Assembly: GCA_041695085.1 (NCBI GenBank)
Contig: JBGFRO010000014.1
Span: 1-64,000, forward strand
DNA length: 64,000 nucleotides
Origin: DYFT01 sp041695085
GTDB taxonomy: Bacteria; Bacteroidota; Ignavibacteria; UBA10030
Direction: 5' to 3'
This document shows positions 53,073 to 61,416 of this stretch, piece after piece. The position numbers were made by a program, and so were the translations under genes. Within the stretch, counting starts at the first letter, position 1. Every line of letters begins with the position of its first letter. The notes under the pieces were generated by a model that was not told where the DNA came from, did no database searches, and saw only the letters and a program-made list of their open reading frames with translations.

Positions 53073-55310
53073 CTATTTTTTCACTTCATCTTCCCAGTAC
53101 CTCCATTTGGAGAAACCGACCCGGTTAGGCGCACCATCCAATTGGAGGCCGTGAAGATTCGCCCGTGCTTCCATCAAGGTGGTGCCTCGATAGAGCACTT
53201 TCAACACGTTTGCAGCGGAATACGCAACGCCATCCTTACCAACGGTAGCGAAGAAATAATGAGCATCTGTTTCGAAGTCGCCGAACGAGACTTTCCCTAG
53301 CGGATACTGGTAGCGCGGACGGATGTTCTCACGCGCCACTTCCATTTCCAGATCAATCTTCACGTTAAGGAACGAAACTCCGTTGGCGCGCTGGATCTGT
53401 AACGCAACCGATTTGTAGGGAGCTGAGACTGGCACCATTTTTACTTTCGAGAGATATGAATCAATCCTTTCATTGCGATCATGCGGAATCAGGATCGTTA
53501 CAAAGATTTCCGTATCACCCGCTTTGTAGTGACTCGATATCGTTTGATACAACGCTTGTTCTGATTGATGGCTTCTGCTGATAGGCTCAACGCCGACGGA
53601 CTTCGCGTACGTTTCAGGGAACACGATCAACAAGGCTCGATTGCGGGGAAGTTGTAACGAAGTGATGGAATCCATCCCCACATCAAAGAAATTGTCCCCG
53701 CGGGCAAAAATGTTCTGCGTGTGCCAGAAGTTGGTAAAGGTGTAGTAGTCCGATTGAAGGATGTTGATCCCATCAACGACGATGAAGAAGTCTTCCTCCC
53801 TGACGTAGGTGATCGTCCGATCCCATTGGTAGCCGAGCGCCTCATCGATGAGGCGCGTTCTGCTCATATCGACCTCTCTGAGATTCAGGAAGTCGATCTT
53901 TTGCGTGCGGACGGGACGATAGGCGCCCGAATTGCGAACAAACTCCAAGACGCCCTGTCGTCGATCGCGTTTGTTCTTTCGCGCTACAATCCGGTTATGG
54001 AAGTAGTCTTGCCGCCAGGCTCCGTACGGTCCGCTCGGGAGATCATTCCGATAGTCAGCATCGTTCAACAGCACCGATCCTTTGCTCATCAAAAGAGCGA
54101 TGCTGTTTTCATCTGCGTGACCGTGGTGCATCTTCTCCTCTTCTACCGAAATCGTTTGCCGAAGATACTCGCGATACAACCATCCTCCATCTCCTTCATC
54201 CCGATAATTGAGGAGAAGATACGTCGAGCTCGGATTCCAGCCGTTGCGGAACACAACCTTCTTTCCAATCAGATCTTCCAGGACTGCCTGACTGCCGCTG
54301 GAGGGTGTTTTCGGCTGAATCGATTCGTCTGTCCAGCGGTACGCGTCGGACATGTAGTACGCTTCCCCCACGCCGAGGAGATCTCTGTTCTTCTTGTAGC
54401 TTTCAAATGTAACCTTTGCCGCCCACTTCATTTCCGCGTCCTTGTAGACGGTCGCCCCTTTTTCGAAGAGAGCCACGAAGCGCAGTCCTTCGAGGCCGGA
54501 CCACCAGCGCGAATCGCCAAACTCCGGAACCGACATATTCGGACTGATGAGTTTGACGAAGTAGTCGAGATAATATTTCGCGATTGGTGAATCGAAGTAG
54601 GTCGTGACACCTGCTGCTTCGGCATATGAATACAATGCCATGAGCCAGACCGCGTGATAGCCCGTCGCATCTTCCACCTCCCATTCGCGCACATTGTCCT
54701 CTCCCAACACCTTCGCCATTTGTCGCCACTGCGGCGCCTGAGGATGGTTGGGCATCGCAAGAACGGCGTATTGAAGTGCCTCTGCCCTTAACATTGTCCG
54801 GTTGTGCGTTCCCCATTCAGGAAAGTAGAAGAGAAAATCCGCGCTCTGAGCCATGTCGTGCTCGAGTCGCTTCAGCATCTCGGGAGTCAGAACACCGCTG
54901 TCTTTGATGCGGAGATACGTTCGAATGTATGGCGGCAGGATGAAAAAATTGGAAATAGGGGGAACGCCTTTTTCATACTCCGGACGCGTCTTCCAATAGT
55001 CCGGCGGGAGTGTCTTTCGCAAATCGCCGTACTCCATCAAAATCCGAGCAGCTCGTTCGGCGTACGTTCGTTCCTTCGTCACTTCATACAGAAAGCCGAG
55101 CGTCCCGGCAAGATAGAGGGGACCGCCGGGCGAGTTGTACCCCCACAACACGCTGGGTTGATGTGTTCGTTTCCATTCTTCGATGGATGCCGGGTAGTCT
55201 GCCCATCCTTTCTCCGCCGCTTTATTGATCTCTTCAAGATAAAGCCTCTTCTGGGCCAAAGCCAAGACGCTGCAGTATACCAGAAAGAATATGATAAGGA
55301 GTGATCTCAT
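53073..55310 (-). CDS. Heparinase II/III-like polysaccharide lyase
   Basis: A 745-residue exported protein. The signal peptide is MRSLLIIFFLVYCSVLALAQ. An alpha/alpha-toroid N-terminal region (about 25-370) includes EWGTHNRTMLRAEAL and a helix-rich stretch; the beta-sheet C-terminal part has the family motif HHGHADENSIALL followed by NDADYRNDLPSGPYGAWRQDYFHN. Such enzymes cleave acidic polysaccharides (heparan, alginate, ulvan or similar) by beta-elimination in the periplasm or outside. AAGGAG precedes the start at 55310. It is the clearest sign that this cluster handles a uronic-acid-containing glycan; the exact polymer is unknown. Confidence 0.88.
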   Translation of the reverse strand: MRSLLIIFFLVYCSVLALAQKRLYLEEINKAAEKGWADYPASIEEWKRTHQPSVLWGYNSPGGPLYLAGTLGFLYEVTKERTYAERAARILMEYGDLRKTLPPDYWKTRPEYEKGVPPISNFFILPPYIRTYLRIKDSGVLTPEMLKRLEHDMAQSADFLFYFPEWGTHNRTMLRAEALQYAVLAMPNHPQAPQWRQMAKVLGEDNVREWEVEDATGYHAVWLMALYSYAEAAGVTTYFDSPIAKYYLDYFVKLISPNMSVPEFGDSRWWSGLEGLRFVALFEKGATVYKDAEMKWAAKVTFESYKKNRDLLGVGEAYYMSDAYRWTDESIQPKTPSSGSQAVLEDLIGKKVVFRNGWNPSSTYLLLNYRDEGDGGWLYREYLRQTISVEEEKMHHGHADENSIALLMSKGSVLLNDADYRNDLPSGPYGAWRQDYFHNRIVARKNKRDRRQGVLEFVRNSGAYRPVRTQKIDFLNLREVDMSRTRLIDEALGYQWDRTITYVREEDFFIVVDGINILQSDYYTFTNFWHTQNIFARGDNFFDVGMDSITSLQLPRNRALLIVFPETYAKSVGVEPISRSHQSEQALYQTISSHYKAGDTEIFVTILIPHDRNERIDSYLSKVKMVPVSAPYKSVALQIQRANGVSFLNVKIDLEMEVARENIRPRYQYPLGKVSFGDFETDAHYFFATVGKDGVAYSAANVLKVLYRGTTLMEARANLHGLQLDGAPNRVGFSKWRYWEDEVKK

Positions 55311-55405
55311 GAAACAGATTCCTTTTATGAGAGAGCGTGAGACAACCCACCTCGATCCGCTGCAAGAGAAAGCGACGTCATCCGGCCGATCTTTGTATCC
55401 GAGCA

Positions 55406-56539
55406 TTATCCTGCAAGAAATCGCTCCATAATCTGCACCGCCTGATGTACCTGCTGAAGATCGATGTATTCTTCATCGGTGTGAGCCTGTGCGATATCGC
55501 CGGGACCGAAGACAACCGTTGGGATGCCGGCTGCATGGTAGATTCCTGCATCGGTCGCATAGGGTGCGGCTTCGAGCATCGCAGTTCCGGTCACCGCTTC
55601 GATGGCAGTCGCGAGCTGTTGCACCACTTCGCTCTCCTTCGAAACCTCCATCCCCTCTACCGAAAGATGAGGTTCGTCGAATTCCCAATCCGAAAGGTCA
55701 TTCAGGAATTTCCGTGTCTCGGCAACAATTCGTTCCGCGGTTTCTCCCGGAAGCGAGCGACGATCGATCTCGATCCAGCAGCGATCGGGTACAACATTGA
55801 CGGCTTGTCCCCCCTCGATGACACCAACGCTGAGTGTCGGGGTTCCCAATACCGGATGTGGCTTCGACCGTGTCAGATTCTTGGCATATTGTTCGAGTCG
55901 CTGCAAAACGTCCGCCATACGGTAGATGGCATTCTCTCCGCGTTCGGGATATGCAGAATGAGCTGCCCTGCCACGCGTCCAGACACGCCAGCGCGTGACA
56001 CCTTTATGTGCGTGCACGATGCGGAGTCGTGTTGGCTCTCCTGCAATGCCATAATCAGCACGCAATCCGTTCTGGACGGCGTATCGAGCACCGGTGAATT
56101 GGTACTCTTCATCGGCCACAAAGAGCAGGATGACATTCGAATGAAGCGACTTTTTTTCCAGTGCGTTGAGGGAAGCCTGGACAAACGTCGCCAGAGATCC
56201 TTTCGTATCGCACACCCCTCGGCCGTACATTTTATCTTCTCGAATGACAGGATCAAACGGAGCGATCTTCATGTTCTCTGCGTGCACTGTATCGAGATGC
56301 GCCTCCAGCAGGATGGTTCGGGGCGCGTGCACCTCGATGGATGCAAGCACGTTGAGACGACGGGGGGCAATTTGTTGGAGTTGAACATCGAGTCCGCGTC
56401 GCTTCAAGAAAGCAGCAAGATATTGTGCCAGTGCCTCTTCGGAGTACTCGTCGCTGAAACGTGCGCGACCCATCGGGTTCATGCTGGGGATGGCGACAAG
56501 TTCTTGCAGAAGCTTGACCACCGGTTCCATATTCATCAA
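55406..56539 (-). CDS. M20-family peptidase/deacylase (ArgE/DapE-like)
   Basis: A 377-residue zinc amidohydrolase. All metal ligands are visible: LLEAHLDTVHAE (His, with catalytic Asp), YGRGVCDTKGS (bridging Asp), FVADEEYQFTG (general base Glu and ligand Glu), AGEPTRL and FGPGDIAQAHTDEEY (C-terminal His). A dimerisation lid domain lies between about 170 and 280. The family removes acyl or amino-acid groups from N-acylated amino acids or dipeptides. It is the last gene of a seven-gene operon, overlapping the cyclase gene by 4 bp, and could deacylate the product of the NSAR-like enzyme encoded upstream. Confidence 0.92.
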   Translation of the reverse strand: MMNMEPVVKLLQELVAIPSMNPMGRARFSDEYSEEALAQYLAAFLKRRGLDVQLQQIAPRRLNVLASIEVHAPRTILLEAHLDTVHAENMKIAPFDPVIREDKMYGRGVCDTKGSLATFVQASLNALEKKSLHSNVILLFVADEEYQFTGARYAVQNGLRADYGIAGEPTRLRIVHAHKGVTRWRVWTRGRAAHSAYPERGENAIYRMADVLQRLEQYAKNLTRSKPHPVLGTPTLSVGVIEGGQAVNVVPDRCWIEIDRRSLPGETAERIVAETRKFLNDLSDWEFDEPHLSVEGMEVSKESEVVQQLATAIEAVTGTAMLEAAPYATDAGIYHAAGIPTVVFGPGDIAQAHTDEEYIDLQQVHQAVQIMERFLAG

Positions 56540-57153
56540 TCGACCACCGCAAGTACGCGCGCAGGAGCTCCATCCCCGCCGGCGATCAGGAGCGGCGCGG
56601 CGATCAGTTTGACGCGCCCTTCCTTCAGGTGGGATGTGTTATTGAGATTCGTAACCAGCGGCATCCCTTTCTTCAAACAGACGTAATGCACATCCATGGT
56701 GAACGGCGTATCTGCCGCGAGTACCGGTACGTTCATCTGCACCAACAATTCCGCTGCCTCGCGCGTGAGCGGGGGATACGTTTGGTAATAATCCGGCTTG
56801 CCGAACTGGACATCCCATCCCGTTTTCACGATGATTCCTACTCCTGTTCCGGTCATTTTCGCCTTCAGCTCGTGAGCGGTAATTTCTTTCCGGGGCTCAC
56901 GCGGAGTGAAATCGAGCACCTCCGCCTCCACGAACCAGAGCGATGGATCGTACTGATCCAGCGTCGGGGCATCTTCATAGACATGCCGCGGCGCGTCGAT
57001 GTGTGTGCCTGAATGTGTTCCGATACTGACGCGCGTTACTTCACATTTGTGCTCCGCGAAGGTTGCCGTTTTAATAAGTTCCGTGGGGGGATGCCATGGA
57101 AAGTAGACGGGGAGGGAATGTGAGATCGGATGAGTCAGGTCAATCACTCTCAT
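56536..57153 (-). CDS. Cyclase-family metal-dependent hydrolase
   Basis: A 205-residue enzyme of the kynurenine-formamidase/cyclase family. The metal-binding signature is HSGTHIDAPRH (residues 47-57), with a second site region IIVKTGWD and the acid DTPFTMD. Members hydrolyse formamides, lactams or cyclic compounds. It overlaps the ferredoxin gene (4 bp) upstream and the M20 gene (4 bp) downstream, suggesting ring opening or amide cleavage between a flavoprotein reduction and an M20 step. No kynurenine pathway genes are near. Confidence 0.9.
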   Translation of the reverse strand: MRVIDLTHPISHSLPVYFPWHPPTELIKTATFAEHKCEVTRVSIGTHSGTHIDAPRHVYEDAPTLDQYDPSLWFVEAEVLDFTPREPRKEITAHELKAKMTGTGVGIIVKTGWDVQFGKPDYYQTYPPLTREAAELLVQMNVPVLAADTPFTMDVHYVCLKKGMPLVTNLNNTSHLKEGRVKLIAAPLLIAGGDGAPARVLAVVD

Positions 57154-57491
57154 ATGTCTCGATCCTCCATCGGCGGAGCTTTCGACGGCGCTGCGCGCGC
57201 GGTTTCATCCACATCCGGCACCCACACTATGGCATCGACCGGACACGCCTCGAAGCAGAGTCCACACCCTGTACAGTTTTCAGGAACGACGCGAGCAACC
57301 CTGCGGTATTTGTGAGCTGGCTCATCATACATAAAGAGCGCGTCAAAAAAACAAACGGGCGGACAACGGTCGCACGCAATGCATCTCTCCTCCACCACTT
57401 TCGCGAGAGGAGGATACTCCTTCACAAAGGGAGGCGGGAGCGGATGCAATCCCGGGTATTTTGTGCCGGCGGACCCAGAGGATGATTTCAT
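57150..57491 (-). CDS. Two-cluster [4Fe-4S] ferredoxin
   Basis: A 113-residue electron carrier with two complete iron-sulfur motifs: CIACDRCPPVC and CTGCGLCFEACP, each followed by the expected final cysteine-proline pattern or its variant. A proline-rich N-terminal tail precedes them. It lies 18 bp after the PreA-like flavoprotein gene and overlaps the cyclase gene, so it most likely passes electrons to or from that flavoprotein. Confidence 0.93.
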   Translation of the reverse strand: MKSSSGSAGTKYPGLHPLPPPFVKEYPPLAKVVEERCIACDRCPPVCFFDALFMYDEPAHKYRRVARVVPENCTGCGLCFEACPVDAIVWVPDVDETARAAPSKAPPMEDRDI

Positions 57492-57509
57492 CAGAACGCC
57501 TTTCTGTGA

Positions 57510-58535
57510 TTATTCCTCATGCTCGGTAAACTTCCAGACGTTGCGAGCCCCTGTTTTCGGCTCCCCTGACCAACGGATGATTTGATCTGGATGTGTCAAC
57601 TTTTGTAAGGCCTTTCCGCGAATTTCTTCCAGACTCGAAATGCCTTTCCGTTGCATGTACTCTTCTATTTCTCTGTTGATCCGACCGATAGAATCCCATC
57701 CATTGACCATGATGACCGATAAAATCTGAACGGTCGATGCACCAAGGAGAATGTATTTGATGACATCTTCTCCCGTCATCGCGCCGCCGGTGCCGCTGAT
57801 CGGGATCTTGATCACCTGCGCCACTTCCGCGACGTGGCGGAAGGTGTAGTATTTCGCCCACGGTCCCCCGATGCCGGCGAAATAGCCGTGGAGGATCGGT
57901 TGTTGCGATTCGATGTCGACATCAAAGCCGCGAATGCGGTTGCACAACGTAACTGCATCTGCTCCACATTCCTGAGCTGCCAGGCTCTGATGCACAACGT
58001 CGGGTCCCGCCGCGAGCTTTACCAGCACAGGAATGCGGACCGCCTTCACGACCGCTTTGATCGCGGCAACGAAGGTGTGTTCGAAATCGAGACTCCCCGG
58101 CCGGTGCGGTGATGAAATATCGAGTTCGATCGCATCGGCTCCACTCTCCTCCACTTTCAACGCCATAGCGCGCCAATCCTCCGCGACATCGGCAAAGATG
58201 CTTCCGATGATGGGAATCGAGCTGTGTTCTTTGCATGCCCGGATGAAGTTCCAATAATCTTCGAGCGTGCCGCTGTACCCCTGTTCGTACGAGTAGAGAG
58301 TGAAGGTCTTCGACCGACCACCGATTTGTTTGTCCCAATCGAGCAACTTGTAACGCGGCCGCGGCCAATACCGCATATGCTCATATTTGTCGGAACACGC
58401 CGTCTTCAACACAACCGCACCTGCGTGTTCCTCTTCTGCGAGATGAATCTGATTGACGTCGTGGCTTGCGGGACCGGAGGCAACGATGACCGGACTCTGC
58501 AACGTCAAACCGACGAAGGAGGTGGTGAGGGACAT
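57510..58535 (-). CDS. Dihydroorotate/dihydropyrimidine dehydrogenase-like flavoprotein (PreA-like)
   Basis: A 341-residue FMN-binding TIM-barrel protein. The start TTSFVGLTLQSPVIVASGP and AGAVVLKTACSDKYEH are as in class 1 DHOD/PreA proteins, and GTGGAMTGEDVIKYILLG with VQILSVIM is the FMN-phosphate site. The usual PreA motif NxSCPH is IELDISSPHRPG here, with Ser in place of Cys. So the substrate may differ from uracil. It is followed 18 bp later by a ferredoxin gene, a natural electron partner, and lies 2 bp after the GH3 gene. No pyr genes are close. Confidence 0.85.
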   Translation of the reverse strand: MSLTTSFVGLTLQSPVIVASGPASHDVNQIHLAEEEHAGAVVLKTACSDKYEHMRYWPRPRYKLLDWDKQIGGRSKTFTLYSYEQGYSGTLEDYWNFIRACKEHSSIPIIGSIFADVAEDWRAMALKVEESGADAIELDISSPHRPGSLDFEHTFVAAIKAVVKAVRIPVLVKLAAGPDVVHQSLAAQECGADAVTLCNRIRGFDVDIESQQPILHGYFAGIGGPWAKYYTFRHVAEVAQVIKIPISGTGGAMTGEDVIKYILLGASTVQILSVIMVNGWDSIGRINREIEEYMQRKGISSLEEIRGKALQKLTHPDQIIRWSGEPKTGARNVWKFTEHEE

Positions 58536-58537
58536 TG

Positions 58538-60316
58538 TCAGCGCCCCTTCCGTTGTGAGAGGGAGAGTTGAAGTCCATCCCCTCGCTGATACTTGGCGGG
58601 AATGGTAACGGGAAGTGTGCCGGTAATTTCGATCATTCCGATGAGCGCACGAGCCACCGCTTCTTCCGCTTTGCGATATCCCGAGTACGCGGCGATCTGG
58701 ACATCCGTCGTCGGAACGCGGGCAAGCACATACGGATCGCCGAACGCAATGAGAACGACAGGCTGTTTACGACGCGAGAGATTCCGGAGGAACTTCTCAA
58801 TCTCGCGCGAGAAACCGAGCTCTCCTTTCCATGAGCCAACCGAAACGTACACTCCAATCACCAGAACATCCGCCGATGCCATTGCCTTCATTGCTCTGGC
58901 GATGGCCTCACTGCCCGTCTCGTTCGAGAACCTTGAGAGAGAAACAGCGGCAACTTCCCCCTCCAACACATCCATCAATCCATCGCCAATGGAGGGATTT
59001 GGTAAGTCGGTGATGGTAACAACGTGCACACGTTTCGCCGGTGGTAACGGTACGATCGTACCCTTATTCCTCAGCAGCGTCACTGATGCGTTAAACGCTG
59101 CCGTAGCGATCGCTTCCGATGAGGGGGAAGCTACTTCGCTTGAGATTTGTTCGATCTCAACGAAACGATTCTTATGCAACCCAACCCACGACTTAGCGGC
59201 CAAAACCTTCCGTACGGACTCATCAAGACGCATCGAGCTGATGCGACCTGCTTGCACGGCCTTCAGCACACCGTTGTATGCCGAATCGAGATTTGCCGGC
59301 ACAAGGATGACATCGGCACCTGCTTCAATCGCCAGAATGGCAGCCTCGTCAGGCGCATAGTGATCGGTAATACCTTGCATCGTCATCCCATCGGTGATGA
59401 CGATTCCCTTGAAATTCAGGTCTTTTCTGAGAATTCCGGCAATCACCGGCCGAGACAGAGTTGAAGGACGCTTGTGCGGATCGATGGCTGGCAACGCAAT
59501 ATGTGCCGTCATCACAGCCTTTGCTCCGGCGGCGATGCCGCTTTTGAAGGGTATCAACTCAACACGTTCCAATCGATGCCTGTCAAACGGCAGGACCGGC
59601 AGTTTCATATGGGTGTCCTCCTCCGTATCGCCGTGACCTGGAAAATGTTTAAGCGTGGCAATCATTTTCCCTTCCTGTAATCCTCTCACGTACGCGGCGA
59701 CGAAACGGCCGACTTGTTCAGGATCCTCGCCGAACGAGCGCGTGTTGATGATGGGATTTTTGGGGTTGACGTTGACGTCGGCTACCGGCGTGTTAGTCCA
59801 GTGAATCCCCACCGCGCGAGATTCGCGAGCCGTGATGCGTCCACACTCATACGCAAAGGATGTGTCACCGGTCGCCCCAATTCCCATCGCAGATGGAAAG
59901 ACGGTACCTCCTCCCGTCACATACCGCGGAAGCTCCGGTGCCCGACCGCGCACCCAACGGTACGGGTGGAGAAACCAGAGGCCTCCTTCTAAATCTGCAT
60001 TGAAGACCAATGGAAGGCGGGAGATTTTTTGAAGAGCGTTTGTGGTGACCGCGATGTCGGTTACCGTTCCCCCAGCGATGACAAAGCCCCCGACGTGATA
60101 TTTGATCACCCACTTTCTCGCAAGGCGAAAACTTTCGCTCTCGCGATGAGCGTACGTAGCAATGCAATCCGCAATGAACAGTTGTCCCACTTTCTCTTCG
60201 ATACTCATCGAAACGAGCGTCGATTCAACCCAGTTGGTATCTTGTGCGCGCATAGGGGTTCGAGAACAAAAATGAAGAGAGAAGACAACGAAAGACAGAA
60301 CGAGCGTGCGTTTCAT
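58538..60316 (-). CDS. GH3 beta-N-acetylhexosaminidase (NagZ-like), exported
   Basis: A 592-residue glycosidase with a signal peptide (MKRTLVLSFVVFSLHFC). The NagZ-type histidine-aspartate loop KHFPGHGDTEEDTH is at 223-236 and the nucleophile Asp309 is in IVITDGMTMQGI, as in NagZ and other bacterial GH3 N-acetyl-beta-D-glucosaminidases. A C-terminal alpha/beta sandwich domain (about 430-590) is present, unlike in the short NagZ. It would release terminal GlcNAc or similar from glycans or muropeptides in the periplasm. It overlaps the enolase-family gene by 4 bp and is followed by the flavoprotein gene after 2 bp. Confidence 0.92.
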   Translation of the reverse strand: MKRTLVLSFVVFSLHFCSRTPMRAQDTNWVESTLVSMSIEEKVGQLFIADCIATYAHRESESFRLARKWVIKYHVGGFVIAGGTVTDIAVTTNALQKISRLPLVFNADLEGGLWFLHPYRWVRGRAPELPRYVTGGGTVFPSAMGIGATGDTSFAYECGRITARESRAVGIHWTNTPVADVNVNPKNPIINTRSFGEDPEQVGRFVAAYVRGLQEGKMIATLKHFPGHGDTEEDTHMKLPVLPFDRHRLERVELIPFKSGIAAGAKAVMTAHIALPAIDPHKRPSTLSRPVIAGILRKDLNFKGIVITDGMTMQGITDHYAPDEAAILAIEAGADVILVPANLDSAYNGVLKAVQAGRISSMRLDESVRKVLAAKSWVGLHKNRFVEIEQISSEVASPSSEAIATAAFNASVTLLRNKGTIVPLPPAKRVHVVTITDLPNPSIGDGLMDVLEGEVAAVSLSRFSNETGSEAIARAMKAMASADVLVIGVYVSVGSWKGELGFSREIEKFLRNLSRRKQPVVLIAFGDPYVLARVPTTDVQIAAYSGYRKAEEAVARALIGMIEITGTLPVTIPAKYQRGDGLQLSLSQRKGR

Positions 60317-61416
60317 CGAAAGACCTCTTCCCGTCGTCGATACGTGTCGATGTTCTTACGATCAAGCCCGTAACAATTTCCAAACCCGTTGGGAATCTCG
60401 ATCATTCCATTTTTGACTTCGATAAGTGGATCGATGATATCATGTTGAAACCAGCGGCGCGATGCCTCCACATCGGTGGGAAAGGCGAAATTCGGCAGCG
60501 TGGCAAGGTGCAGCGTTTGCGCCGCACCAATCCCAAGTTCGGGCATCGTTCCTCCCCACACCGGTATGCCAGCTTCGCGACAGAGATCATGAATTGTACG
60601 ACCGTGGTGAAGTCCCCCCACGCGTTGAATCTTAATGTTCACGATTCGACAACTCCGCAACTCGATGGCTCCTTCAACTGTCTTCCGGTCTTTCGCACTT
60701 TCGTCAAGACAGATCGGCGTCTCGATCCCCGCCTGAAGCAGAGCATGGCCTTCAAGATCGTCTTGCGGGAGTGGCTGTTCGATCATCATCAATTCAAAAT
60801 CATCAAGAGCCCGAAGGTGTTCAAGATCGTTTCGCGTATAGGCGCAGTTCGCATCGACCATCAACGGAATGCGACCGAATTCTCCCCGCACCGCCAGCAA
60901 CGGTTCAACATCCCACCCGGGTTGTATCTTGATCTTCACTCGCTTGTAGCCATCTTTCAAATAACGCTCGATGGTAGCGAGCAACTTGCCGATGGTGGGG
61001 TAGATGCCGACCGCTAAACCACTCTCCACCGCGTTGCGTTCTCCTCCCAACAATTTCCACAACGGCTTTTGTTGTCGTTGCGCTTCCAGATCCCAAAAGG
61101 CTGTCTCCACGCCCGCGCGTGCGAATGGACTGGTATTCGTTGAATCAAGAAAAGCGTTAAGTTCTATAAGAGAATCGGGTTTGTTTTGAATCAGCGCCGG
61201 GACGACCACGTTCACGAGATCATCCCATACCGATTCCGGAGTATCAGCCGAATAGAATCCTCCCGACATAGGCGAAGCCTCACCACAGCCAGTTAATCCT
61301 TCACTTGCGATTTCCACAAGAATGCCGTCTTTTTCGCTCACCTCTCCGTTGCTGATCTTGAACGGCTCGACCAGAGGAATGCGGACATGAGTAAGCGTCA
61401 TGCGGTCAATCTTCAT
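60313..61416 (-). CDS. Enolase-superfamily enzyme, o-succinylbenzoate synthase/N-succinylamino-acid racemase type
   Basis: A 367-residue magnesium enzyme of the muconate-lactonizing subgroup. The paired catalytic lysines are in KIKIQPGWD (161, 163), metal ligands at Asp188 (MVDANCAY), Glu213 (IEQPL) and the DES motif (238-240), and the second lysine at 262 (KIQRVGG). The KxKIxPGWD and DANxAY forms are typical of OSBS/NSAR proteins rather than dipeptide epimerases. No menaquinone genes are adjacent, so a racemase role on N-acyl amino acids is likelier here than menaquinone synthesis. It overlaps genes on both sides by 4 bp. Confidence 0.87.
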   Translation of the reverse strand: MKIDRMTLTHVRIPLVEPFKISNGEVSEKDGILVEIASEGLTGCGEASPMSGGFYSADTPESVWDDLVNVVVPALIQNKPDSLIELNAFLDSTNTSPFARAGVETAFWDLEAQRQQKPLWKLLGGERNAVESGLAVGIYPTIGKLLATIERYLKDGYKRVKIKIQPGWDVEPLLAVRGEFGRIPLMVDANCAYTRNDLEHLRALDDFELMMIEQPLPQDDLEGHALLQAGIETPICLDESAKDRKTVEGAIELRSCRIVNIKIQRVGGLHHGRTIHDLCREAGIPVWGGTMPELGIGAAQTLHLATLPNFAFPTDVEASRRWFQHDIIDPLIEVKNGMIEIPNGFGNCYGLDRKNIDTYRRREEVFR

